64,000 nucleotides of DNA from Sediminibacterium sp. (GCA_030158665.1 JAOASM010000036.1:52838-116837); one strand, 5' to 3'. Shown: positions 9,581 to 20,160, counted from the stretch's first letter. A program made the numbers and translations. Notes: generated by a model not told the origin, from the letters alone.

Positions 9581-11011
9581 CTATGCTTCCATCAAGGAAT
9601 TTGAAAAACTAAGTAATGCCGATTCTTCAAAAGATGCACTCATCACTTGTAGTCCAAATGGCATTCCATTTGAATGGGAGAATAAGGGCAATGAAATAGC
9701 AGGTATACCAACTAAGTTAGCATACACAGTATAAATGTCTGCTAGAAACATTTCCGTTGCAGATAGATGCTTTGTCCCTATCTTAAAAGCTGTGGTTGGA
9801 ACTGTTGGAGAAATGATAAAATCATATTGTTTAAATACCTGCGATGTAAAATCAACTAATTTTTGTCGAACCTGTTGCGCCTTGGTAAAATAGGCGTCAA
9901 AATATCCAGCACTCAATACAAAAGTCCCTAATAAAATTCTTCGTTGCACTTCTGCACCAAAACCTTCTGTTCTAGATAATTTATACAATTCGGCAAGGTC
10001 TTCTACTTTTTCAGCTGTTCTATGCCCAAATCGGATGCCATCAAATCTCGATAAATTACTTGATGCTTCGGCAGTGGTTAATACATAATAAGTTGGTACG
10101 ATAAAATTCAATAAATCAAAATCCACTGCTTCCACGACATGACCTGCTCCACGCAATTGTTCTATTTGATTTTCAATTTGACTTTTTATTTCAGCATCCA
10201 ATCCTGGATGTGTTAATGTCTCTTTAAAATAAGCAATTTTTTTAGTCCCCTGTTTTTGTTTGATAGCTTGAACATAGGCTGGTACAGGTTTTGTTGAAAC
10301 CGTACTATCAAAATCATCTGCTCCTGCAATGACTTCCAAAACCAAGGCAGCGTCAGCAATATTTTTACTAAAAATACCAATCTGATCAAATGAAGAGGCG
10401 TAGGCAATCAATCCGTACCTTGAGATCCTACCATAACTTGGTTTCAATCCAACGACACCACAAAAGTCTGCTGGTTGACGCACGGATCCACCAGTATCTG
10501 ATCCCAAGCTCACCATACATAAATCGGCTTGCACTGCTACTGCAGAACCTCCAGAGGAACCACCGGGAACACGTTCTTTATCTGCTGCATTTTTAACTGC
10601 ACCAAAAGCTGAATTTTCATTACTACTGCCCATGGCAAATTCATCACAGTTTTGACGACCAATGATGATCGCACCAGCTGCAAGTAATTGCTCTATGGCA
10701 GAGGCAGAATAAACTGCTGTATAATTTTCTAGAATTTTAGAGGCTGCAGATAATGCATGCCCCTTAAAAGAGATCACATCTTTTATGCCTACTACAACGC
10801 CATGTAATGGACCAATTGATTTTCCACCCATTCTTTCTGCATCCAATGCATTCGCTCTAGCAATTGCTTCTTCAGCAAAAATTTCTAGATACGCATTTAA
10901 ATCTTGCTGGCTTTTAATTCGATCCAAATAAAACTGAACAGCCTGCGCACAGGTAGTTTCTCCGGTCTTTAATTGACCATGGTAGTTTTGAATGTCGGTG
11001 AAACAGAACAT
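9581..11011 (-). CDS. gatA: Asp-tRNA(Asn)/Glu-tRNA(Gln) amidotransferase subunit A
   Basis: Amidase signature GSSGGSAVAVQADLCMVSLGSDTGGSVRQPADFCGVVGLKPSYGRISRYG. Confidence 0.95.
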   Translation of the reverse strand: MFCFTDIQNYHGQLKTGETTCAQAVQFYLDRIKSQQDLNAYLEIFAEEAIARANALDAERMGGKSIGPLHGVVVGIKDVISFKGHALSAASKILENYTAVYSASAIEQLLAAGAIIIGRQNCDEFAMGSSNENSAFGAVKNAADKERVPGGSSGGSAVAVQADLCMVSLGSDTGGSVRQPADFCGVVGLKPSYGRISRYGLIAYASSFDQIGIFSKNIADAALVLEVIAGADDFDSTVSTKPVPAYVQAIKQKQGTKKIAYFKETLTHPGLDAEIKSQIENQIEQLRGAGHVVEAVDFDLLNFIVPTYYVLTTAEASSNLSRFDGIRFGHRTAEKVEDLAELYKLSRTEGFGAEVQRRILLGTFVLSAGYFDAYFTKAQQVRQKLVDFTSQVFKQYDFIISPTVPTTAFKIGTKHLSATEMFLADIYTVYANLVGIPAISLPLFSHSNGMPFGLQVMSASFEESALLSFSNSLMEA

Positions 11012-11017
11012 CGCTAA

Positions 11018-11206
11018 TTAAGAAGCTTTCTCGTCCTTCTCTTTAATGCCTTCTTCGATTTCTTTTTTCACGTTATTTTTTGCGTCGTTGAATTCGCGAA
11101 TCCCTTTACCTAATCCACGCATGAATTCAGGGATTTTTCTTCCACCAAACATCACTAAAATAACTATACCAATAATTAATAATTCTTGAAATCCTAAGTT
11201 GCCCAT
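11018..11206 (-). CDS. tatA: Sec-independent translocase subunit TatA/E
   Basis: MGNLGFQELLIIGIVILVMFGGRKIPEFMRGLGKGIREF; start set to the internal Met. Confidence 0.9.
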   Translation of the reverse strand: MGNLGFQELLIIGIVILVMFGGRKIPEFMRGLGKGIREFNDAKNNVKKEIEEGIKEKDEKAS

Positions 11207-11250
11207 AATGTATCGTTTAGAATGATAAAGGTAATGCAAATAGCACAAAA

Positions 11251-11275
11251 AAAGGTCCTCGAATGGAGGACCTTT
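11251..11275 (-). terminator. Intrinsic terminator downstream of rplS
   Basis: Perfect 10-bp stem AAAGGTCCTC/GAGGACCTTT, 5-nt loop, T-run on the minus strand. Confidence 0.8.
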
Positions 11276-11296
11276 ATATAATTTAAGCGATTAGGC

Positions 11297-11647
11297 TTAG
11301 AATCTTTTTTCTTTAATACGTGCGCTCTTACCGCTTCTATCGCGTAAGTAGTACAATTTAGCACGACGTACTTTACCTGATTTGTTTAAAACAATACCAT
11401 CAATGTTTGGAGATAAAAATGGAAACAAACGCTCCACACCTATACCATCAGAGATTTTACGAACGGTAAAAGTAGCTGTTGCTCCAGATCCTTGGGTTTT
11501 AATTACATCCCCACGGAAGCTTTGGATACGCTCTTTACCACCCTCTACAATCTTGTAGTTTACGGTAATATTATCACCAGCCTTAAATGCTGGATATTCT
11601 TTCTTTGCTGTTAATTGCTCGTGTACGAAGTTTACTGCTACGCTCAT
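11297..11647 (-). CDS. rplS: 50S ribosomal protein L19
   Basis: [26 protein letters not shown]...[23 protein letters not shown]. Confidence 0.97.
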   Translation of the reverse strand: MSVAVNFVHEQLTAKKEYPAFKAGDNITVNYKIVEGGKERIQSFRGDVIKTQGSGATATFTVRKISDGIGVERLFPFLSPNIDGIVLNKSGKVRRAKLYYLRDRSGKSARIKEKRF

Positions 11648-11669
11648 AATTCATGTTTTTTGCGGAGGG

Positions 11670-11677
11670 CAAAGGTA
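11670..11677 (-). promoter_or_regulatory. Candidate -7 element TACCTTTG for rplS
   Basis: TAnnTTTG match on the minus strand upstream of rplS. Confidence 0.4.
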
Positions 11678-11748
11678 GGGTTACCCATGCTATTCTCCAA
11701 ATTATTTAACCCAAATATTAAAATCAGTGCTTTTTAGGGCATTTTAGC

Positions 11749-13314
11749 CTATCTCGCAATGTTTACAGCACGTTTTTCACGGATAACCGTGACTTTGATT
11801 TGACCAGGATAGGTCATTTCAGTCTGTATTTTCTGTGCAATTTCAAAGCTTAATTGATCAGATGACTGGTCAGTTACCTTTTCTGCTTCTACAATGACCC
11901 TTAATTCACGTCCTGCTTGGATCGCATAAGCTTTCTCAACTCCTTGATAACCAAGTGCTAAGTTCTCCAAATCTTTAATACGTTGAATATATTGTTGCAT
12001 GATTTCACGTCTTGCACCTGGTCTTGCACCGCTAATAGCGTCACAAGCTTGGATGATCGGAGAAATCACATATTGCATTTCCATTTCATCGTGGTGCGCA
12101 CCAATGGCATTCACTACCGCTGGATTTTCACCATATTTCTCTGCTAATTTAGCCCCTAATAATGCGTGGCTTAATTCTGTTTCTTCATCTGGCACTTTAC
12201 CAATATCGTGTAATAAGCCTGCACGTTTAGCCAATTTAGGATTCAATCCTAATTCAGCTGCCATGATACCACACAAATTAGCGGTTTCACGAGAGTGCAT
12301 TAATAAGTTTTGTCCATAAGAAGAACGGAAACGCATCTTACCAATAATACGAATCAATTCTTTATGTAAACCGTGAATACCTAATTCAATGACAGTACGC
12401 TCTCCTATTTCCGCAATTTGTTCTTCTAATTGACGGCGTGTTTTGTCTACCACTTCCTCGATACGTGCTGGGTGGATACGACCATCCGCAACCAATCTTT
12501 GTAAACTTAAACGCGCAATCTCTCTTCTTAATGGATCGAATGAAGACAATAGAATTGCTTCTGGCGTATCGTCTACAATTAAGTCCACCCCAGTAGCAGC
12601 TTCAATCGCACGAATGTTACGACCTTCTCTACCAATGATTTGTCCTTTCATTTCATCTGATTCCAAATTGAATACTGTTACCGTATTCTCAATAGCTACT
12701 TCTGCAGCTGTTCTTTGGATTGATTGAATAATGATTTTTCTAGCTTCTTTATTTGCTTTTTGCTTCGCTTCTTCAATGATATCTTGTTGTAAAGACAAAG
12801 CCTGTGTTTGCGCTTCGTTCTTTAAGCTTTCAATTAATTGTTGCTTTGCATCCTCTGCTGTAAGGTTGGCAATTTTTTCTAAACGTCGAATATGCTCTTC
12901 TTGGTGTTTTTCTAATTCACCACGCTTAATATTCACTAAATCAATTTCACGATTTAATTTTTCTTTGATCGCTTCATTATCCTTTAATTGCTTTTCTAAA
13001 ACAACCGACTTCTGATTGATATTTAATTCGTGTTGTTTAATTCTATTCTCCGCTTCACCAATCTTCTTATTCTTCTCTAACAACTCACGATCATGATCTG
13101 CCTTCAATTGAACAAAACGTTCTTTTGCTTCTAATTGCTTCTCTTTTTTGATTGTTTCAGCTCTTAATTCAGCTTCTTTTAAAATGCTTGCTGCTTGATT
13201 TTCTGCATCTTCTATTTGCTTTTTAGTGTTCTTGGCGAAAGCAAATCGCCCTATGAGTAAGCCGCCTATTCCAGAGGCTCCTCCGATGATCATCCATAAT
13301 ATTGATTGGTCCAT
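11749..13314 (-). CDS. rny: Ribonuclease Y
   Basis: N-terminal TM, coiled coil, KH ([29 protein letters not shown]) and HD domain (LLHDIGK). Confidence 0.96.
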   Translation of the reverse strand: MDQSILWMIIGGASGIGGLLIGRFAFAKNTKKQIEDAENQAASILKEAELRAETIKKEKQLEAKERFVQLKADHDRELLEKNKKIGEAENRIKQHELNINQKSVVLEKQLKDNEAIKEKLNREIDLVNIKRGELEKHQEEHIRRLEKIANLTAEDAKQQLIESLKNEAQTQALSLQQDIIEEAKQKANKEARKIIIQSIQRTAAEVAIENTVTVFNLESDEMKGQIIGREGRNIRAIEAATGVDLIVDDTPEAILLSSFDPLRREIARLSLQRLVADGRIHPARIEEVVDKTRRQLEEQIAEIGERTVIELGIHGLHKELIRIIGKMRFRSSYGQNLLMHSRETANLCGIMAAELGLNPKLAKRAGLLHDIGKVPDEETELSHALLGAKLAEKYGENPAVVNAIGAHHDEMEMQYVISPIIQACDAISGARPGARREIMQQYIQRIKDLENLALGYQGVEKAYAIQAGRELRVIVEAEKVTDQSSDQLSFEIAQKIQTEMTYPGQIKVTVIREKRAVNIAR

Positions 13315-13422
13315 TGTTTAATCTTGTTGTGTTTAATAAAATCACCCTGCTTCTCCACTAAGGTTCGGCAACGAAGATAAACAATTAATGTAAAGATTGG
13401 GCCGAATAGGGCCAATAATGTG
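13315..13422 (-). ncRNA. Candidate 6S-like RNA (ssrS) in the zapA-rny intergenic space
   Basis: 108-nt gap; minus-strand CTTcGTTG...CAACaAG outer stem enclosing ACCTT...AGGGT inner stem and a large unpaired bulge; zapA-adjacent context. Confidence 0.45.
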
Positions 13423-13746
13423 TTATAAGTTGGTATTTACGAGCACTTTATCGATGGAGGCAGACATGCTGTCAATTTGGGCCTGTATCGACTCCATTTC
13501 ATAGAGTTTTTGGCCATTCTGTTGCTGCTCGGTTGTAAACCAAAGCAATACCATTGAGATATAATCCTGCGAGTCGCTGCCTGCATACATACTCTTAAAC
13601 TCAACCATCTTCTGGTTAATCAAGGCAGCTGTTTTACGGACAGCTTCCTCGTCCTTGGGGCTAATTTTAACCCTATAATTCCTATCTGCAATTAAAATAT
13701 TAACAGGAATCAAGTTTTCTGGGGTATCGATAAGGTTGTCTGACAT
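13423..13746 (-). CDS. zapA: Cell division protein ZapA
   Basis: VNILIADRNYRVKISPKDEEAVRKTAALINQKM. Confidence 0.85.
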   Translation of the reverse strand: MSDNLIDTPENLIPVNILIADRNYRVKISPKDEEAVRKTAALINQKMVEFKSMYAGSDSQDYISMVLLWFTTEQQQNGQKLYEMESIQAQIDSMSASIDKVLVNTNL

Positions 13747-13748
13747 GA

Positions 13749-14039
13749 TTAAGGATTCAAGTTTTGAATACAGTTATCGATTTCTTTGATATAGTGATCA
13801 ATTTTCTTATTCAAGGCAGCTTTTTCAGCAGGGTCCATTTGTTGAGCAGGACGCATTTGAGCGGTGATTAAGGCTGCTTGTTCTTTTTTAAGTTCATTTT
13901 CAAGATGACCAATCAGCTGTAACTTTTCTTCTAAAGTGCCCTTCAGTTGATGGTTTTCTTTCTCCAGGGCAAGTTGTCGCTTCAACAAAGCTTGCAGTTT
14001 TTCTTGGAGGCCCAGTAAAGAGGTCTGTAGATCAGACAT
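13749..14039 (-). CDS. Short coiled-coil protein, hypothetical (ZapB-like by size and position)
   Basis: 96 aa heptad-rich helix ending in NCIQNLNP; 2 bp upstream of zapA. Confidence 0.7.
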   Translation of the reverse strand: MSDLQTSLLGLQEKLQALLKRQLALEKENHQLKGTLEEKLQLIGHLENELKKEQAALITAQMRPAQQMDPAEKAALNKKIDHYIKEIDNCIQNLNP

Positions 14040-14066
14040 TGGTCTTGGTTTATGACTTGAAAGTAC

Positions 14067-16475
14067 TTATTTTCTTATTTCTGCTTGAATATTTTTTTCA
14101 AATGCGGCAATCAATTTTTTCATCATGCCGTCAATCTCTGTATCAGTTAAAGTGGCAGATCCTGCATTGAACACAAAATTAATCGCCACTGATTTTTTAT
14201 TCACGCCCAATTTATCGCTCTCAAAAATATCAAATACACGCGTGTCTTTCAACGCATCCAACTGCACGGTCATAATCGCTTGTTCTATAGCAGAATACGC
14301 TACAGCTTGATCTATCACCAATGCAAGGTCTCTTTCTACAGAAGGGAATTTAGAAATCTCTTGGTATTTAACTGTACCTGACTGATAGGCTTTTAACAAT
14401 GTAGTAAGATCGAAATTTAAATATGCAACCGATTGTTTGATATCAAACTGCGCTAGTTTTTTCGCTCCCACCAATTCAATGGTACCTAAAACTGTTTTAC
14501 CTGCAATCACTTCAAATTGTCCCTGTCCAATTGGATTCCAATTGATTTTTTTCAATCCTAATAATTCACAAATCGCTAAAGCAATTCCTTTAAGCACAAA
14601 GAAATCTTGATCAGCAGCTTTTGCTCTCCAGCTATCTTGTACTTGCTTTCCAGAAAGATAGATGGCTAAAATCTCTTGCTCTTGATACTTTCCGGCAGCC
14701 GTCTTGGCATAGACTTTACCCATTTCAAAGAAAGAGATGGACTCGTTTCTTCTATTGTTATTATAAGCAATGGTTTCTAAACCCGTTTCCAACATCGTTG
14801 GACGCATCACATCCAAGTCGGCACTTAAGCTATTCAACATTTTAACCGTTGTCTCTAATTGTGCTTCTGAATAATATTTACTATTGGTAATAGAATTGGT
14901 TAAAATTTCTGTGTAACCTCGACCCACTAAATAGTTGGCGATTTTATTTTTAAACTGCTCTTTTGATTCCAACAAATCAATCGAAGGACTGATGGTAATA
15001 GAAGTTGGAATTTCAATATTGTCTAAACCATCAATACGTAAAATTTCTTCTACTAAATCGGCTGCAATACTAATGTCAGGCTTATTATAAGGCACTGCCA
15101 CTTGAATACCATCTGCATCTTGATGTAATAAATCAAATCCTAAACTTGTCAAAATTGCAACTGCTTTATCAGCCGCATATTGTTTTCCACTTAATTTTTT
15201 TAAGTAAGCAAAAGTCATAGACACTTTCACTTTTTCAGCAGGATTGGGATACACATCCACCACCTTGCTACATTTGCCACCTGCTATTTCTTGAATCATT
15301 GCTGCCGCTTTCTCGAGCACTTTGACGGTACTAGCAATGTCTACTCCTTTTTCAAAACGAGTAGCAGCGTCCGTTCTTAAACCATGGTGTACCGAAGTCT
15401 TACGAATATGCACATTTTCAAACCAAGCACTTTCTAAAAAGATATTAGTTGTGGTGGCACTTACTCCACTATGCAATCCGCCAAAAACACCTGCAATACA
15501 CAATGGCTTTTCGGTATCACAAATCATTAGATCTTGTGCAGTTAATTTTCTTTCTTTTTCATCCAATGTCACAAACAAACTATCCTGAAGACATTTTTTG
15601 ATGACCACTTTTTTATCCTTCATCTTAGCTGCATCAAATGCATGCAAAGGTTGTCCTGTTTCGTGAAGGATAAAATTGGTGATGTCCACGATATTATTGA
15701 TTGAACGAGCGCCAATTGCTTGTAATTTGTTTTTCAACCAAACTGGAGATGGACCCACTTTCACACCTTCTATTAAAATGCCACTATACCTTGCACAAGC
15801 TTCCGGATTTTCAATCACCACCTCATAGGGTGCCAAAGCTGCGTCAACAATTGGAGCTTGTTTAAAAGGACTAATCGGTTCGGTCTTTGTTGCGTGATAG
15901 GTCAAATAAGCGCAAACGTCTTTAGCTACCCCATAATGACTCATCGCATCCATTCTATTTGGGGTTAAGCCTATTTCATAAATCCAATCTTGATAATAAT
16001 CATATAATTCGGCTACAGGCTTACCTACTTGAATAGAAGCATCTAAAACCATAATTCCAGCATGGTCTTCACTTAAGCCAATCTCGTCTTCTGCACAAAT
16101 CATCCCCTCACTTTCTTCACCTCTAATTTTTGCCAACTTCATTGTTATCGGCGTGCCTGATTTTGGGTAGATAGTGGTGCCTACTTGAGCTACAACCACC
16201 TTTTGCCCCACTGCCACATTGGACGCACCACAAACAATATTTAAAGGACGATCTCCGCCCACATCCACTTTAGTCAGCTTTAATTTGTCTGCATTCGGAT
16301 GTTGCGCCAATTCAAGCACTTCTCCTACAACTAGTCCTTGTAGTCCTCCTTTGAAATTTTCATACATTTCTAAGGATTCTACTTCTAAACCTATAGACGT
16401 CAATATGGTAGATAATTCTTCTTTGGGAATGGGTGCTGGTAAATATTCACACAGCCAGCGATAACTAATGGTCAT
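14067..16475 (-). CDS. pheT: Phenylalanine-tRNA ligase beta subunit
   Basis: MTISYRWLCEYLP, tRNA-binding domain, B3/B4, FDX-ACB C-terminus. Confidence 0.96.
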   Translation of the reverse strand: MTISYRWLCEYLPAPIPKEELSTILTSIGLEVESLEMYENFKGGLQGLVVGEVLELAQHPNADKLKLTKVDVGGDRPLNIVCGASNVAVGQKVVVAQVGTTIYPKSGTPITMKLAKIRGEESEGMICAEDEIGLSEDHAGIMVLDASIQVGKPVAELYDYYQDWIYEIGLTPNRMDAMSHYGVAKDVCAYLTYHATKTEPISPFKQAPIVDAALAPYEVVIENPEACARYSGILIEGVKVGPSPVWLKNKLQAIGARSINNIVDITNFILHETGQPLHAFDAAKMKDKKVVIKKCLQDSLFVTLDEKERKLTAQDLMICDTEKPLCIAGVFGGLHSGVSATTTNIFLESAWFENVHIRKTSVHHGLRTDAATRFEKGVDIASTVKVLEKAAAMIQEIAGGKCSKVVDVYPNPAEKVKVSMTFAYLKKLSGKQYAADKAVAILTSLGFDLLHQDADGIQVAVPYNKPDISIAADLVEEILRIDGLDNIEIPTSITISPSIDLLESKEQFKNKIANYLVGRGYTEILTNSITNSKYYSEAQLETTVKMLNSLSADLDVMRPTMLETGLETIAYNNNRRNESISFFEMGKVYAKTAAGKYQEQEILAIYLSGKQVQDSWRAKAADQDFFVLKGIALAICELLGLKKINWNPIGQGQFEVIAGKTVLGTIELVGAKKLAQFDIKQSVAYLNFDLTTLLKAYQSGTVKYQEISKFPSVERDLALVIDQAVAYSAIEQAIMTVQLDALKDTRVFDIFESDKLGVNKKSVAINFVFNAGSATLTDTEIDGMMKKLIAAFEKNIQAEIRK

Positions 16476-16497
16476 GATGCTACTTTAAGGTATGGTT

Positions 16498-16505
16498 CAA
16501 AAATA
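16498..16505 (-). promoter_or_regulatory. Candidate -7 element TATTTTTG for pheT
   Basis: TAnnTTTG match on the minus strand 22 bp before the pheT ATG. Confidence 0.4.
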
Positions 16506-16526
16506 CAATTTTATGTTTAAATAACC

Positions 16527-16615
16527 CGTGAATAACTCCTGAATAACCCGTGAATAACTGTAATTTTAATGTGCAAATCCAATTAGAAAGGACTGTGAAT
16601 AAGCCAGTTGGATAA
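16527..16615 (-). promoter_or_regulatory. Cluster of DnaA-box-like 9-mers upstream of dnaB
   Basis: Minus-strand TTATTCACG (16527-16535), TTATTCAGG (16538-16546), TTATTCACG (16549-16557), TTATTCACA (16594-16602), TTATCCAAC (16607-16615). Confidence 0.4.
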
Positions 16616-16674
16616 TTAAATTTCGGGATGCCGAATTTTGAAGGGATTTTCGCAGTAAGAAAAGTAAGTAAAAT

Positions 16675-18246
16675 ATGGCCCTCCCAAACCTCAATACAAG
16701 ATCAACAACGAGAAAAAAAACTAGCTCTGTAGACGTTAGTGCCATGATGTATGGGAAAATACCACCCCAAGCAAGAGAACTTGAAGAAGCAATTCTAGGT
16801 GGTATCCTTTTAGAGAAAAGTGCATTTGATACCGTGACGGAAATATTAAAGCCGGAATGTTTTTATGTAGAAGCGCATCAAATGATTTTTCAATCGATGC
16901 AAAGTCTGCAACAAAAAAACATGCCTATTGACATGTTAACTGTGGTAGAAGAGTTGAAAATGCGCGAGTATTTGGACCAAGTTGGTGGCGCTTATTACAT
17001 TTCTAAATTAACCAATGTAGTTGTTTCTACAGCCAATATAGATGCGCATTCCAAGATTGTTTTACAGAAGTTTATTCAAAGAGAGTTGATCAGAATTAGC
17101 GGAGAGATCATCACCAATTCTTACGAAGACAGTACAGATGTTTTTGACTTATTGGATGAGAGTGAAACTAAAATGTTCAACATCACCAACAACTACCTTA
17201 AGAAAAACTTTGTGGACATTGGTAATGCCTTGGCAGAATCCATTACACGTATAGATGAATTAAGAACTAAAAAAGATGAGATCTCTGGTGTACCTAGTGG
17301 ATTTGCCTCATTGGATAGAATCACTTTTGGATGGCAACCAACCGATTTGATCATCTTGGCAGCACGTCCATCTGTGGGTAAAACCGCATTTGCCTTGAAC
17401 CTGGCTCGTAATGCAGCATTGCATCCAACCAAGCCCCAGGGTGTAGGATTCTTTAGTTTGGAGATGAGCGCCTCTCAATTAGTACAGCGTATTTTAAGTG
17501 CGGAGAGCGAAATTAAAATGGAGAAAATTTCAAGAGGTAAATTAGAAGATTACGAATACCAACAATTACATACTAAAGGGATCAATAAATTAGAGTCGGC
17601 ACCAATTTATATTGATGATACCGCTGCTTTAAATATTTTTGAGTTCAGAGCGAAAGCAAGAAGATTGGTGAACAAACATGATGTAAAAATTATCATCATT
17701 GACTACTTGCAATTAATGAGTGGATCTGGTGATAGAAATTCAAACAGAGAACAAGAGATTAGTAATATTTCTCGAAGTTTAAAAGCGTTGGCGAAGGAAT
17801 TGAATGTGCCCATCATTGCCTTGTCACAGTTGAGTCGTGCGGTTGAAACCAGAAAAGAAAGTAAGATGCCTCAGTTGAGTGATTTACGTGAATCTGGTGC
17901 GATTGAGCAGGATGCGGATATGGTGATGTTTATTTACAGACCAGAATACTATGAAGTGATGAGCAACGAGATGGGTGAAAGCACGATGGGTGAAACGCAT
18001 ATCAGGATTGCGAAGCACAGAAATGGTTCTTTGGATTTAGTGAAATTGAGAGCAAGACTGGATGTGCAAAAATTCGAAGAATGGGATGGCGATAGCGGCA
18101 TACCAGGACTAAGTAATAATTATAAACCTATATCGCCCAATCTTGGCGGTGGAGATGCACAAGATGGTGGAAGATTTTTTATTCAAGGCAGCAAAATGAA
18201 TGGCGGAGAATTTGATGATGGCCTAAATGACGATCAACCGTTCTAA
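16675..18246 (+). CDS. dnaB: Replicative DNA helicase DnaB
   Basis: Walker A ARPSVGKTAFALN; IIIIDYLQLM; N-terminal domain PPQARELEEAILGGIL. Confidence 0.97.
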   Translation: MALPNLNTRSTTRKKTSSVDVSAMMYGKIPPQARELEEAILGGILLEKSAFDTVTEILKPECFYVEAHQMIFQSMQSLQQKNMPIDMLTVVEELKMREYLDQVGGAYYISKLTNVVVSTANIDAHSKIVLQKFIQRELIRISGEIITNSYEDSTDVFDLLDESETKMFNITNNYLKKNFVDIGNALAESITRIDELRTKKDEISGVPSGFASLDRITFGWQPTDLIILAARPSVGKTAFALNLARNAALHPTKPQGVGFFSLEMSASQLVQRILSAESEIKMEKISRGKLEDYEYQQLHTKGINKLESAPIYIDDTAALNIFEFRAKARRLVNKHDVKIIIIDYLQLMSGSGDRNSNREQEISNISRSLKALAKELNVPIIALSQLSRAVETRKESKMPQLSDLRESGAIEQDADMVMFIYRPEYYEVMSNEMGESTMGETHIRIAKHRNGSLDLVKLRARLDVQKFEEWDGDSGIPGLSNNYKPISPNLGGGDAQDGGRFFIQGSKMNGGEFDDGLNDDQPF

Positions 18247-18255
18247 ATCTTATCT

Positions 18256-18957
18256 ATGTCCGTTCCCTATTTTTACGAACCACTTGTAGTTGCTGGCATG
18301 ACGCAGTTCACAATGAGCGAAGCCTCCAGTAAACATTGCATTCAAGTACTTAGAATGGAGGTGGGCGATCAAATTGATCTCACCAATGGACAAGGCGGAT
18401 TGTTTCATGCAAGTATCCAGGTGGCACATAAAAAAAATGCCATTGTTACGATAACAGAAGCGTTGCAAAATGATCAACCTAAACAAAAATTACATCTTGG
18501 CATTTCGTTGTTAAAAAATGCTGTCCGCTTAGAATGGCTTTTTGAAAAAGCCACCGAAATGGGCGTCACGCATATCACTCCTTTGATTTGTGACAGAACA
18601 ATACATGAGCGTTTCAAAACAGATAGAATGCAACAAATTATTCAGTCTGCCATGATTCAAAGCCAACAAACATGGCTTCCCATTTTAGCTGAACCAACAC
18701 CCTATTTGCATTTTATTGAACACAATACGGCGTCCCAAAAACTCATTGCACATTGTGAGCCTGCAGATAAGGTTTCTATTAAATCCATCACCCCTGGTGA
18801 CAACTTAGCCCTTTTAATTGGCCCCGAAGGTGACTTTTCTCCTTCTGAAATTGCTGCAGCAATTGCAAAGCAGTATACTCCCATTGATCTTGGACCCACT
18901 CGACTGAGAACGGAGACTGCTGGTATTTTTGCGTTAAGTGTCTTAAAAAATTTCTAA
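18256..18957 (+). CDS. rsmE: 16S rRNA (uracil(1498)-N(3))-methyltransferase
   Basis: KATEMGVTHITPL, LIGPEGDFSPSEI, DLGPTRLRTETA motifs. Confidence 0.93.
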   Translation: MSVPYFYEPLVVAGMTQFTMSEASSKHCIQVLRMEVGDQIDLTNGQGGLFHASIQVAHKKNAIVTITEALQNDQPKQKLHLGISLLKNAVRLEWLFEKATEMGVTHITPLICDRTIHERFKTDRMQQIIQSAMIQSQQTWLPILAEPTPYLHFIEHNTASQKLIAHCEPADKVSIKSITPGDNLALLIGPEGDFSPSEIAAAIAKQYTPIDLGPTRLRTETAGIFALSVLKNF

Positions 18958-18966
18958 TTTGCAGGC

Positions 18967-20160
18967 ATGAAAGTGCTTGAAGTCAATACACCCGAATTAA
19001 ATCAATCCTTTGTTGCAATCAATGCATTGGTTAACAAGGACAACCCAAACTATATTCGACCATTAGACAATGAAGTACTAGCGACGTTTGATCCAGCTAA
19101 GAACAAATTGTTTAAAGATGGTGCAGCAAAAAGATGGGTCGTTCAAGATGAGACTGGCAATACCATTGGACGTATTGCTGCATTTCACTATAGTAAATAC
19201 AAAAACAAAGGAACAGATTTCGCCACTGGCTGTGTGGGTTATTTTGACGCGATAGACAATCAGGAAGTAGCCAACTTATTATTTGATACGGCAAAAGCAT
19301 GGTTGCTTTCAGAAGGTATGGAAGCGATGGATGGACCAGTTAATTTTGGCGATCGTGATAAATGGTGGGGACTAATGGTAGAAGGCTATGACCGAGAACC
19401 AATGTACGGCATGTCTTTTAACCCTCCTTACTATGAAACTTTATTTGCCAACTATGGTTTTGAAAATTTTTACAACCAATATTATTACCGCATTTTAATT
19501 TCATCGGGGCTACCTGATCGTTTCAAAGAACGTTACGAAAAATTTAAAGCTAAGCCGGACTATAGCGCCAAACATTTAGATAAAAAACAGTTGGATAAAT
19601 TTGCTCATGACTTTGTTCAAATCTACAATGCAGCTTGGGCACAACATGGAGAAGCGAAAGCCATCACGCATGATCAAATTATGAAATTATTTAAGACACT
19701 CAAACCAGTGATGGATGAGCGCGTGATTTGGTTTGCCTATTACAAGGAAGATCCAATTGCCATGTTTATTAATATACCAGATGTAAATCAATATTTTAAG
19801 CATTTTAATGGACAACTTGGATGGAAAGAGAAAATTCATTTGTTGTGGATGAAGTGTAGAAAAAAGAACACAAGGTTAACTGGATTGGCCTTTGGCGTAG
19901 TGCCAAAATTTCAATCTTTGGGTATCGATAGTTTTTTGATTTACTCAAGTTCCATCATGCTTAACAAAATTAAAATATACGACGAATACGAAATGGGATG
20001 GGCAGCAGATTGGAATCCCAAAATGGTCAATATTTATAAAAGTCTTGGCGCCAATCCAAGCAGACGAATGGTTACCTGGAGGCATATTTTTGACACCGAA
20101 AAATACCCTTTTGAGCGTCACCCCTTAATGGAATACAAGAGTCCAAATCAAGCTAGTTAA
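18967..20160 (+). CDS. Hypothetical protein, GNAT-like fold suspected
   Basis: 397 aa ORF; contains GRIAAF, GPVNFGDRDKWWGLMVEG, AFGVVPKFQSLGIDSFLI. Confidence 0.7.
   Translation: MKVLEVNTPELNQSFVAINALVNKDNPNYIRPLDNEVLATFDPAKNKLFKDGAAKRWVVQDETGNTIGRIAAFHYSKYKNKGTDFATGCVGYFDAIDNQEVANLLFDTAKAWLLSEGMEAMDGPVNFGDRDKWWGLMVEGYDREPMYGMSFNPPYYETLFANYGFENFYNQYYYRILISSGLPDRFKERYEKFKAKPDYSAKHLDKKQLDKFAHDFVQIYNAAWAQHGEAKAITHDQIMKLFKTLKPVMDERVIWFAYYKEDPIAMFINIPDVNQYFKHFNGQLGWKEKIHLLWMKCRKKNTRLTGLAFGVVPKFQSLGIDSFLIYSSSIMLNKIKIYDEYEMGWAADWNPKMVNIYKSLGANPSRRMVTWRHIFDTEKYPFERHPLMEYKSPNQAS

Noticed and set aside
10390-10596. Plus-strand 68-aa ORF and other short antisense ORFs in housekeeping genes (for example 716-1069, 11999-12319, 31090-31416)
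   Set aside because: Lie opposite well-supported genes with no independent motif or initiation evidence.
16520-16559. Two 18-nt copies of AATAACCCGTGAATAACT as CRISPR or dif-like site
   Set aside because: Only two units, no spacers, no XerCD-type symmetry; better explained as phased DnaA-box-like motifs.
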